From: an uncultured Bacteroidota bacterium | Lineage (GTDB): Bacteria; Bacteroidota; Bacteroidia; Bacteroidales; SZUA-534 | Assembly: GCA_946186925.1 (NCBI GenBank) | Contig: CAMHPA010000030.1 | Location: forward strand, 1 to 33,015 | Length of the DNA stretch: 33,015 bases | Reading direction: 5' to 3' | Shown here: positions 8,862 through 15,506 of the stretch, piece by piece | How positions within the stretch are numbered: position 1 is the first letter of the stretch | How the letters are laid out: every line of letters begins with the position of its first letter | Notes under the pieces: model-generated | What the model was told of the DNA's origin: nothing | Database searches by the model: none | The model's input: the letters and a program-made list of their open reading frames with translations, nothing else | Translations under genes and position numbers: made by a program

Positions 8862-9706
8862 ACGGCACTCACCATTCTGTTTTTTTCGTAAAAGTCGCGG
8901 TGCAACTCAACGTTATCAAACCGCATATTCTCAAGCAATTGCACTGTTTCGGGACCAAAACGCTCGTTGATTTCGAAGAACAGCATTCCGCCCGATTTAA
9001 GCCATTGCTGCGCCAACTCGGCAATGCGGCGGTAGAACAGCAGCGGGTCGGAATCGGGTACGAAAAGCGCCAAATGCGGCTCAAAATCAAGCACATTGCG
9101 GCTCATCTGGCTTTTGTCGGTCTCGGTGACGTAGGGCGGATTGCTCACCACAACATCAAGGCTCGACGGCGCAAACAACTGATTATCAGTAAGAATATCG
9201 GCACAAACAAACTCAACCTGCGCACCATTCTGCTCGGCATTGCGCCGCGCCACTTCAATCGCGGAAGCGGACACATCGACAGCCGTAACTTGCGCACCAT
9301 CAATCAGTTTGGCCAACGAAACGGCAATACAGCCACTGCCTGTGCCAACATCGACAATCCGCGGCGACGGCCGTTTGCAGCGGTCGACAATGAGCCGCAC
9401 CAACTCTTCGGTTTCGGGGCGCGGAATCAGCACATCGCGGCAAACGCTGAAAGGCATATCCATAAACCATTCTGTGCCAATAACATACTGCAACGGCTCA
9501 CCATCGGCAAGCCTTTTTAGCATCAGTTGCAGTTGTTCGTAATCAGTTTCTGATAATTTTGCATCGGGATAGGCGATAACCTGAACGCGCGTGAATCCGA
9601 AGTGCTCAAGTAGTTCAAACACAACTTGTTGCAGTTCGCGCGGCGAGTACACGGGCGCCAACTGGCGGCGCATTTCCGACTGAATGAAGGCTAACGTCCT
9701 GTCCAT
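8846..9706 (-). CDS. prmC: Peptide chain release factor N5-glutamine methyltransferase
   Basis: A 286-aa SAM-dependent methyltransferase that modifies the GGQ glutamine of release factors RF1 and RF2. Visible motifs are RPETE (residues 96-100, substrate side), the SAM-binding DVGTGSGCIAVSLA (119-132) and the catalytic NPPY at 189-192, diagnostic for N5-Gln methylation. The frame stays open to 9730 (MALVYICIM), but the Met at 9706 gives the normal family N-terminus. It is divergent from ribD with only 23 bp between starts, and its 3' end overlaps recX. Confidence 0.93.
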   Translation of the reverse strand: MDRTLAFIQSEMRRQLAPVYSPRELQQVVFELLEHFGFTRVQVIAYPDAKLSETDYEQLQLMLKRLADGEPLQYVIGTEWFMDMPFSVCRDVLIPRPETEELVRLIVDRCKRPSPRIVDVGTGSGCIAVSLAKLIDGAQVTAVDVSASAIEVARRNAEQNGAQVEFVCADILTDNQLFAPSSLDVVVSNPPYVTETDKSQMSRNVLDFEPHLALFVPDSDPLLFYRRIAELAQQWLKSGGMLFFEINERFGPETVQLLENMRFDNVELHRDFYEKNRMVSAVWNAK

Positions 9707-9729
9707 AATGCAAATGTAAACGAGCGCCA

Positions 9730-10779
9730 ATGAACGAGCAAGTGAACGACGATTTTTTTATGCGGCGGTGCCTGCAACTGGCCGCGCTGGGCGCTGGGAC
9801 GGCCGCCCCGAACCCAATGGTGGGCGCGGTTGTGGTGTGCGACGGCGCGATTATCGGCGAAGGCTACCACCACCGTTGCGGCAAAGCGCACGCCGAAGTG
9901 AACGCCATTGCAGCCGTCAAAAATCCCGAATTGCTCTGCCGCTCAACCATTTACGTAAGCCTTGAGCCGTGCAGCCATTACGGCAAAACGCCACCTTGCG
10001 CCGACCTGATTATCAGCCGCAAAATTCCCAACGTAGTGGTTGGTATGGTTGACCCTTTCGGGAAGGTTAACGGCAACGGTATCAATAAATTGCGGGCAGC
10101 GGGCTGCAACGTGAAAGTTGGCGTTCTGGAAGACGAATGCCGACAGTTGAACCGCGCTTTCATCACTTTTCATACAAAAAAACGCCCGTATGTGATTCTG
10201 AAATGGGCCGAGTCGGCTGACGGATTCATCGACGGCGAGCGCTCGCCCGAGAACAACCGACCCGTGTGGCTCACCAACGACGCCTGCCGAGCGCTGGTTC
10301 ACCGCTGGCGGGCCGAGTCGGGCGCGATAATGGTTGGCTACAACACCGCGCTGCTCGACAATCCGCAACTCAACGTTCGTGCGTGGACTGGCCGCGACCC
10401 GCTGCGAATTGTCACCGACCGTGCTCTACAACTGCCTGACAATCTTCATTTTTTCGACCACTCGCAACCAACGTGGCGGCTCAACACAATTAATGATAAT
10501 GGCACAGAAAACTTGCAAAACGTTCTGCTGCCGTGGGGCGACGCAATGCTGCCCGCGCTAATGCAGAAACTATACGACGCGCAAATCAACCAACTGATTG
10601 TCGAGGGCGGAACGCGCTTGCTGCAATCGTTCATCAACGCTGGCTTGTGGGACGAAGCGCTGATTTTCAAAAGCCCCGTGGTTTTGGGCGGCGGCGTAAA
10701 GGCGCCTGTCATTTCTGGCTCGAACGAGAGTTCGGAAATGATTGGGAATGTGGGGCTTGTAAGAATAAAATCTGTTTAG
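9730..10779 (+). CDS. ribD: Riboflavin biosynthesis bifunctional deaminase/reductase
   Basis: A 349-aa bifunctional enzyme for the second and third steps of riboflavin synthesis: deamination of the pyrimidine intermediate, then NADPH-dependent reduction of its ribose chain. The N-terminal deaminase domain carries zinc ligands His54 (HAEVNA, with Glu56 as proton shuttle) and Cys81/Cys90 in PCSHYGKTPPC. The C-terminal reductase domain runs from about KKRPYVILKWAESADG and includes MVGYNTALLDNPQLNVR and LIVEGGTRLL. Length is normal. The gene stands alone; no other rib gene is nearby. Confidence 0.95.
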   Translation: MNEQVNDDFFMRRCLQLAALGAGTAAPNPMVGAVVVCDGAIIGEGYHHRCGKAHAEVNAIAAVKNPELLCRSTIYVSLEPCSHYGKTPPCADLIISRKIPNVVVGMVDPFGKVNGNGINKLRAAGCNVKVGVLEDECRQLNRAFITFHTKKRPYVILKWAESADGFIDGERSPENNRPVWLTNDACRALVHRWRAESGAIMVGYNTALLDNPQLNVRAWTGRDPLRIVTDRALQLPDNLHFFDHSQPTWRLNTINDNGTENLQNVLLPWGDAMLPALMQKLYDAQINQLIVEGGTRLLQSFINAGLWDEALIFKSPVVLGGGVKAPVISGSNESSEMIGNVGLVRIKSV

Positions 10780-10814
10780 AAAACGGATTGCGAGGAATTT
10801 CGTTTCAAAAAACA

Positions 10815-10847
10815 TTTTCCTTTTCAAACCTACTTTTTATACTTTTG
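10815..10847 (+). promoter_or_regulatory. Putative promoter of the decayed TA-like locus
   Basis: TACTTTTG at 10840-10847 fits the -7 consensus. TTTT at 10815-10818 lies 21 nt upstream in the -33 position. The next plausible start codon is at 10923. Confidence 0.45.
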
Positions 10848-10922
10848 TCTTGCTATGTGTTTATGATGATTGGGCGCAAGGAAGCATACAATTGAATGTA
10901 ATACAAACAAAAACAGTGAGAT

Positions 10923-11123
10923 ATGTCGGAAGCGGAAGTGAATAAATACAGACTGACAAGTATGGAGGAACCGACTGACGAGATGTTGTCGTACATTATG
11001 CGTGAGGCCGCCGAAGAAGCCCGCAAAAGCAACGAAGCGGCTCTGCGGAGATATTTCGACGAGATTCGCGAGATATACAACAAGAAATACGGTAAACAAT
11101 GTCGGATAAAAAGCCAGTGCTGA
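10923..11123 (+). CDS. Small hypothetical protein, possible antitoxin partner of a lost zeta-like toxin
   Basis: A 66-aa charged, helical protein (EPTDEMLSYIMREAAEEARKSNEAALRRYF). I cannot assign a domain. It resembles the short proteins I associate with genes upstream of zeta-toxin-like P-loop kinases in Bacteroidetes; that memory is unverified. The 3' end overlaps an ATG at 11099 that opens a typical toxin-like N-terminus (MSDKKPVLIVVT), which stops after 18 codons. The gene thus looks like the survivor of a two-gene locus. A conserved-looking promoter lies about 76 bp upstream. Confidence 0.5.
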   Translation: MSEAEVNKYRLTSMEEPTDEMLSYIMREAAEEARKSNEAALRRYFDEIREIYNKKYGKQCRIKSQC

Positions 11124-11174
11124 TAGTTGTTACCTACCCTTCCCGAATGGACTGAACAAATTGTGGAGGAATAA
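11099..11174 (+). pseudogene. Remnant of a zeta-toxin-like P-loop gene (internal deletion)
   Basis: From 11099 the frame reads MSDKKPVLIVVT, the usual lead-in to a Walker A loop (next expected: GPNGSGKT). It then changes to YPSRMD and stops at 11155. In the +1 frame the DNA reads LPEWTEQIVEE and stops at 11172-11174, which looks like an intact C-terminus. The simplest reading is an out-of-frame internal deletion joining the first 12 codons or so to the last dozen. Toxin identity is inference from the first residues only. Confidence 0.45.
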
Positions 11175-11206
11175 ATTCTCTATTTTATTCTACTCTCTAA
11201 AAAACA

Positions 11207-11238
11207 TTTTCATTTCACACTGAACATATCTATCTTTG
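11207..11238 (+). promoter_or_regulatory. Putative promoter upstream of the structured element and XRE gene
   Basis: TTTT (11207-11210), a 20-nt spacer and TATCTTTG (11231-11238) fit the Bacteroidetes promoter consensus. A near-perfect palindrome lies 25 nt further on (11263-11283), and a long self-complementary element follows. A transcript from here to the XRE gene would have a leader of roughly 340 nt. Confidence 0.5.
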
Positions 11239-11262
11239 ACATATTGTAAAACGCATAAAAAT

Positions 11263-11283
11263 ACTGCGACAAGTTGTCGCTGT
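11263..11283. promoter_or_regulatory. Operator-like palindrome
   Basis: GCGACAA-g-TTGTCGC (11266-11280) is a perfect 7-1-7 inverted repeat, extended by AC/GT after one symmetric mismatch. A one-base centre cannot form an RNA hairpin loop, so a DNA-binding dimer is the likelier reader. The XRE protein encoded 300 bp downstream is a candidate. Confidence 0.4.
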
Positions 11284-11423
11284 ATTGCTGCAGGACATAA
11301 CATACTGTTGATGAATAATTTACCATTGCATAGATAAAACAACTTATTTGGACTAATTAAAAAAACAAAAATAAAAACAAGAAATATAACAGATTAAAAT
11401 TCTGAATTTTACGCTCTTATCAC

Positions 11424-11549
11424 CATTGATGTAAAGTCTGGAAAACTGATACAAAGGATTGGTATAAGTTGGCGAGAGGTTCACGCTTAATGCGTGAGCC
11501 ATTTCGTGCTTATATAATCCTTAAGGCATTCCAGACGCCTACATCAATG
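11424..11549. ncRNA. 126-nt rod-like self-complementary element (structured RNA or MITE)
   Basis: The ends pair as CATTGATGTA (11424-11433) with TACATCAATG (11540-11549). Inward come TCTGGAA/TTCCAGA (11437-11443 with 11529-11535), AAGGATT/AATCCTT (11454-11460 with 11516-11522) and TATAAG/CTTATA (11463-11468 with 11509-11514). An apical hairpin follows, GGTTCACGC-TTAAT-GCGTGAGCC (11478-11500, one G-U pair). Five co-linear helices in 126 nt are far more than chance. It may be the XRE gene's leader RNA, an independent small RNA, or a miniature inverted-repeat element. The strand is not determined by pairing alone. Confidence 0.5.
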
Positions 11550-11586
11550 TATGAGCATTAACAACGAAATGGTTTGCGCTTTTTTT

Positions 11587-11832
11587 ATGGAAGACCAGCA
11601 GAATTTACACATCGGCAAGCAGATTAAAAACGAACTTCAGCGGCAGGAACGCACTGTAACGTGGCTTGCTCACCAACTATGCTACGAGCGCACTAATGTT
11701 TATAGCATTTTCCGCCGCAAAAGCATTGATGCCGAACTACTTCTGCGAATCTCGCAAATCCTGCACTTCAATTTCTTCACCTTCTACACCAACCAACTCT
11801 CACCCACCGACCGTGATTATTTTTCAACATAA
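11587..11832 (+). CDS. Small XRE-like helix-turn-helix protein
   Basis: An 81-aa protein with a compact lambda-repressor-like HTH: IGKQIKNELQRQERTVTWLAHQL, then CYERTNVYSIFRRKSIDAELLLRISQIL, ending in a hydrophobic LHFNFFTFY stretch. This architecture is frequent in Bacteroidetes orphan XRE genes. The frame also has an ATG at 11551, directly abutting the stem of the rod-like element. The Met at 11587 (MEDQQNLHIGK) is preferred because family members start shortly before the LHIG segment. It may regulate the nearby island genes or itself; targets are not known. Confidence 0.65.
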   Translation: MEDQQNLHIGKQIKNELQRQERTVTWLAHQLCYERTNVYSIFRRKSIDAELLLRISQILHFNFFTFYTNQLSPTDRDYFST

Positions 11833-11834
11833 GT

Positions 11835-11849
11835 GTGATTTATAATCAC
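11835..11849. repeat. Small inverted repeat GTGATT-TAT-AATCAC
   Basis: A perfect 6-bp stem with a 3-nt centre directly after the XRE stop codon, with a further TGATTATA copy at 11853-11860. There is no T-run, so it is a weak terminator candidate or a binding site near the next gene's leader. Confidence 0.3.
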
Positions 11850-11902
11850 GCTTGATTATAAACGGGTTGGGTGAGGTATGCGTAAAAAAGTGATAAAAAT
11901 AT

Positions 11903-12340
11903 ATGATTATGAAAACAATAATAAATGTGTTTGGAAAAGGCGACATCGGTAAATCAAGCGCAATAAAGGCGGCTTATGCCAAATTAGCGAAAAAACAAAT
12001 TGGTTTAAATGACTTTGTTGATATACGGGAAACGGTAAGCATTAATGGTGTTACTATTGCTCTGGCTAGCGCAGGCGACAATTATGATGAAGTTAATAGA
12101 AATATTGAGTTTTTTGAAACGAAAGATAACTGTAGTGTGTTTGTGTGTGCATCAAGGACTAAAGGAGGTACCATTGGATTAATAACAAATTATGCCAAAG
12201 AAAAAGGTTATTTATTAATTGAAATGAGCCCTTGTACTTATGATAGAAATTCAGATACGGATTTGGTTGATATTTTGACCGATATAAACTCTGATGCAAT
12301 TGTTAACCTTATTTATAAACTAATAGAATTGGAAAAATGA
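11903..12340 (+). CDS. Small P-loop NTPase-like protein of unknown function
   Basis: A 145-aa protein beginning with a beta strand and Walker A-like loop, NVFGKGDIGKSSAIKAAY (GxxxxGKS, residues about 11-18). Further features are ASAGDNYDEVNRNIEFF and VFVCASRTKGGTIGLI, which are consistent with a mini ATPase or kinase fold. No family was recognised. Translation may start at 11903 or at the Met two codons later. Its stop overlaps the start of the BspA-like gene (ATGA at 12337-12340), indicating translational coupling. The gene is AT-richer than the housekeeping genes around it. Confidence 0.6.
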   Translation: MIMKTIINVFGKGDIGKSSAIKAAYAKLAKKQIGLNDFVDIRETVSINGVTIALASAGDNYDEVNRNIEFFETKDNCSVFVCASRTKGGTIGLITNYAKEKGYLLIEMSPCTYDRNSDTDLVDILTDINSDAIVNLIYKLIELEK

Positions 12341-15300
12341 AGAAAATATTAACTCTCTTGTTTGCCACATTGCTTGCAGGGCAAGTATGGGCTAATTTTT
12401 ATTACGATTTTTCTGCCGTTTGTAGCAGCGGACAAACATTATATTACAAAATTACAAGCAGTACGGAGCCTTATACCGTAAAGGTTACATACCCTAATTA
12501 TAACGGTAGTGGATATATTATTTCATATTATTACAATTATACCACACCAAAAGGTGATTTAATTATTCCAGAATTTGTTACATATAATGAAGAAACTTAT
12601 TTGGTTACAAGTATCGGTAGCAATGCGTTTACAGGGTGTGTTGGTTTGACTTCAGTGACTATTCCGAATTCGGTTACAAACATTGCCTATGGAGCATTTA
12701 GCGGGTGCTCTTCATTAGAATCCATAACATTACCATTTGTTGGTATAAAACCATACGAACCTACAGACGCTCGTCAATATCCGTTTGGTAATATTTTTGG
12801 TCAAAGTAGTTATACGGGCGGCATAGAAACAAAGCAGTATTATTATGGAAATAGCACAAGCAGCCCATCCCCCATTACTTACTATATCCCGTCATCGCTA
12901 AAAACCGTAACAATAACTAGTAGCAATTACATTCCACCTTACGCATTCCGCAATTGTAGTGGTCTAACATCAGTAAACATACCTGATTCAGTTAGAACTA
13001 TTGGTAATTCTGCATTTAGTAATTGCATCGGTCTAACATCAATTATCATTTCTGATTCAGTAAGAACAATTGGTAACGGAGCGTTCGCTGATTGCAGCGG
13101 TCTAACTTCAATAATTATTCCAGATGCCGTTGGAAGCATCGGTGGCTATGCGTTTCAGAATTGTAATAATTTAACATCGATAACGTTCGGAAATTCTGTT
13201 AAAGATATTGGCAATTCAGCATTTTACGGTTGTACAGGGTTAACATCTATTTCCATTCCAGAATCTGCAATAAACATCGGAGATTTTGCATTTTATGATT
13301 GTAGTGGTTTGACATCTATGAACATTCCTAATGGTGTGAATAATATTGGTAGGCGGGCTTTTTACAATTGCACTGGTTTGACATCTGTAACCATTGGTGA
13401 TGGAGTTACTAGCATTGGTCATGAAGCGTTTTCTGGTTGTATCAATTTGGCATCAGTATCTATCGGTGTAAGCGTCTCAAGCATTGGCAACCTAGCATTT
13501 AATAATTGTAGTAGTCTTACGTCTATAATCATTCCTAATGCTGTTATTGGCGATAAAGCATTCTATGATTGTAATAGTTTGACATCTGTAACTATTGGAG
13601 ATGGTGTATCAAGCATTGGTGACCAAGCATTTTATAATTGTAGTAGTTTAACGTCAATAACTATCCCTGATTCGGTTACGAATATTGGTTCTAAAGCATT
13701 CTATGATTGCAGTAGTTTGGCATCAATATCTATTGGCGTAAGCGTTTCAAACATTGGTGACCAAGCATTTTATAATTGTAGCAGTTTAACAAAATCCGAA
13801 TTTGCCAATATTGAAAGTTTGTGCAAAATAAGTTATGCAAGTAAAGATGCGAATCCATTATATTGGACTCATAGTATATATGTAAATGATGAAGAAGTCA
13901 CATCGATTGATATTCCAGAAGGAATAACAGAAATTAAAAAATATGCTTTTTATAATTGCTGGAGTTTAACTTCTGTAACCTTCCCAGAATCTGTATACGG
14001 AATTGGAGAACAATCATTTGCTCATTGCAGCAACTTGTCATCAATAATCATTCCTAATGGCGTTAGAAGCATTGACAAACAAGCATTTTATTCTTGTTGT
14101 TTAGAGACAATAGTTATTCCAAATACGGTAAGTAGTATGGGCGAAATGGTGTTCAATTGTTGCCGTCCAAATGCGCAAATTTATTGTGAGGCAGAATCAC
14201 AACCATCTTATTGGAATAGCAAATGGAATTCCGTCGGTATTCCTGTAGTTTGGGGCTATAAATCAACGGAAAATCAAGGGGAAGAAAACGGCAATGGAGA
14301 AAATAATAACGGTGATGAAAATCCTTGTGCTAACGGCCATACAGAAGTTACAGATGCCGCAGTGGCGGCAACTTGCACAGCAACAGGCCTAACAGAAGGC
14401 AAACATTGCTCTGTTTGCAACGCCGTTTTGGTAGAACAAGAAGTTGTTCCTGCCAATGGTCATACAACAGTTATTGATGCTGATGTTGCGCCAACTTGCA
14501 CAGAATTAGGGTTAACTGAAGGCAAGCATTGCTCTGTTTGTAATGTTGTTTTGATTGCACAAGAAGTTGTTCCTGCTAATGGACACACAGAAGTTACAGA
14601 TGTGGCAGTTGCTCCATCTTGCACAGAATCGGGGTTAACCGAGGGCAAACACTGCTCGGTTTGTGGTGAAACTATATTAGCACAAGATGTGGTTCCTGCC
14701 AACGGTCACATAGAAGTTGTTGATAATGCCGTCGCTGCAACTTGCACCGAAACGGGTTTAACAGAAGGCAAACATTGTTCGGTATGCGGCGAGGCAATTG
14801 TTGCACAGCAAACTATTCCTGCCAATGGGCATATGGAAGTAATTGATAACGCTGTTGCGGCAACATGCACGGGATTAGGCAAAACCGAAGGCTCACATTG
14901 CTCGGTTTGCGGTGAAATACTTGTTGCACAGCAAACCATTTCGGCCAAAGGACATACAGAGGTTATAGACAAGTACGTTCCTGCATCTTGTACAAAATCA
15001 GGCAAAACTGAAGGTAAGCATTGCTCGGTTTGTGGTGAGATTATAGTTGCGCAAACAAAAATCTCCGCATTGGGTCACGAGTTTGTGAAATACATTTATA
15101 ACAATAATGCCACTACCGAATCCGATGGCACCGAAACAGCAAAATGCGAACACGGCTGCGGTGAAACAGAAACACGCACGGCTGTCGGAACTAAAATTGC
15201 CAAAACACCAGACACTGGCACCGCTGTTGCTGAATCTGCCGCCAATACCATCAACATCTACGCCCACGGCAACACTATCATTGTTGAAAACGCCACCAAA

Positions 15301-15441
15301 GAAATCCGTGTTTACGATGCAATGGGTAGAATGATTGGTAGGGACGCGATTAATCGCGTCCGTACAGAAATTCGCGTCAACACCACAGGCCTTTACATTG
15401 TTAAGATTGGCAATGTGGCAAAACGAGTTATGGTGCATTGA
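12337..15441 (+). CDS. BspA-type leucine-rich-repeat surface protein with T9SS sorting domain
   Basis: A 1034-aa secreted protein. Layout: signal peptide (MKKILTLLFATLLAGQVWA); about 20 LRR_5 (BspA/TpLRR) repeats of about 23 aa at residues 80-640 (SLTSVTIPDSVTNIGSKAF-type), with one longer insert near 130-200; a Gly/Asn/Glu-rich linker (about 645-665); six 41-aa Cys/His repeats plus a decayed seventh (667-950); and a C-terminal T9SS type A sorting domain (about 965-1034, NTINIYAHGNTIIVE to GLYIVKIGNVAKRVMV). BspA-type repeats mediate adhesion to host or other cells. T9SS domains direct export across the outer membrane and surface attachment. It is coupled to the P-loop gene by ATGA. A palindromic repeat sits in frame within the sorting domain. 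Confidence 0.88.
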   Translation: MKKILTLLFATLLAGQVWANFYYDFSAVCSSGQTLYYKITSSTEPYTVKVTYPNYNGSGYIISYYYNYTTPKGDLIIPEFVTYNEETYLVTSIGSNAFTGCVGLTSVTIPNSVTNIAYGAFSGCSSLESITLPFVGIKPYEPTDARQYPFGNIFGQSSYTGGIETKQYYYGNSTSSPSPITYYIPSSLKTVTITSSNYIPPYAFRNCSGLTSVNIPDSVRTIGNSAFSNCIGLTSIIISDSVRTIGNGAFADCSGLTSIIIPDAVGSIGGYAFQNCNNLTSITFGNSVKDIGNSAFYGCTGLTSISIPESAINIGDFAFYDCSGLTSMNIPNGVNNIGRRAFYNCTGLTSVTIGDGVTSIGHEAFSGCINLASVSIGVSVSSIGNLAFNNCSSLTSIIIPNAVIGDKAFYDCNSLTSVTIGDGVSSIGDQAFYNCSSLTSITIPDSVTNIGSKAFYDCSSLASISIGVSVSNIGDQAFYNCSSLTKSEFANIESLCKISYASKDANPLYWTHSIYVNDEEVTSIDIPEGITEIKKYAFYNCWSLTSVTFPESVYGIGEQSFAHCSNLSSIIIPNGVRSIDKQAFYSCCLETIVIPNTVSSMGEMVFNCCRPNAQIYCEAESQPSYWNSKWNSVGIPVVWGYKSTENQGEENGNGENNNGDENPCANGHTEVTDAAVAATCTATGLTEGKHCSVCNAVLVEQEVVPANGHTTVIDADVAPTCTELGLTEGKHCSVCNVVLIAQEVVPANGHTEVTDVAVAPSCTESGLTEGKHCSVCGETILAQDVVPANGHIEVVDNAVAATCTETGLTEGKHCSVCGEAIVAQQTIPANGHMEVIDNAVAATCTGLGKTEGSHCSVCGEILVAQQTISAKGHTEVIDKYVPASCTKSGKTEGKHCSVCGEIIVAQTKISALGHEFVKYIYNNNATTESDGTETAKCEHGCGETETRTAVGTKIAKTPDTGTAVAESAANTINIYAHGNTIIVENATKEIRVYDAMGRMIGRDAINRVRTEIRVNTTGLYIVKIGNVAKRVMVH
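14335..15072 (+). repeat. Six 123-bp tandem coding repeats
   Basis: Units start at 14335, 14458, 14581, 14704, 14827 and 14950, an exact 123-bp period (41 aa each), with a degenerate seventh from 15073. Each unit runs GH-x(10-12)-C-T-x(3)-G-x-TEG-x-HCSVC, giving three Cys and two His in fixed positions. DNA divergence between units indicates older duplication rather than a very recent expansion. Confidence 0.9.
15338..15365. repeat. Palindromic element inside the sorting-domain coding sequence
   Basis: GGACGCGATTAATCGCGTCC (15342-15361) is a perfect 20-bp palindrome, extended by GTA/TAC after one mismatch. It encodes GRDAINRVRTE within the T9SS domain. Similar GGACGCGAT-N-ATCGCGTCC strings are familiar to me as dispersed intergenic repeats in bacteria; that is recollection, not a search. 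Confidence 0.7.
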
Positions 15442-15463
15442 AAAAACAGCAATATACACCCTC

Positions 15464-15491
15464 AAAAGCCACCCAACAAGGTGGCTTTTTT
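15464..15491 (+). terminator. Intrinsic terminator after the BspA-like gene
   Basis: AAAAGCCACC-CAACAA-GGTGGCTTTT followed by more T: a 10-bp perfect stem with a T-run, starting 23 bp after the stop codon. The A-run on the opposite side makes it usable also by the convergent VWA-like gene. Confidence 0.85.
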
Positions 15492-15506
15492 GATGTATTT
15501 TGAGAA

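Noticed and set aside
9711..9718. TACATTTG on the minus strand as a prmC promoter -7 box
   Set aside because: It lies only 4 nt before the prmC ATG and has no -33 element at the right distance, so it would give a leaderless or truncated message. Probably chance.
10783..10922. tRNA or small RNA gene in the gap after ribD
   Set aside because: No cloverleaf or strong hairpin was seen; the gap holds only a promoter-like sequence.
11424..11549. Hammerhead or other known ribozyme in the rod-like element
   Set aside because: It has no CUGANGA...GAAA core; the nearest string is CTGATACAAA. No other ribozyme core was recognised.
14335..15192. Regularly spaced repeats considered as a CRISPR array
   Set aside because: The 123-bp units are protein-coding, in frame and continuous without spacers. 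No cas gene is nearby.
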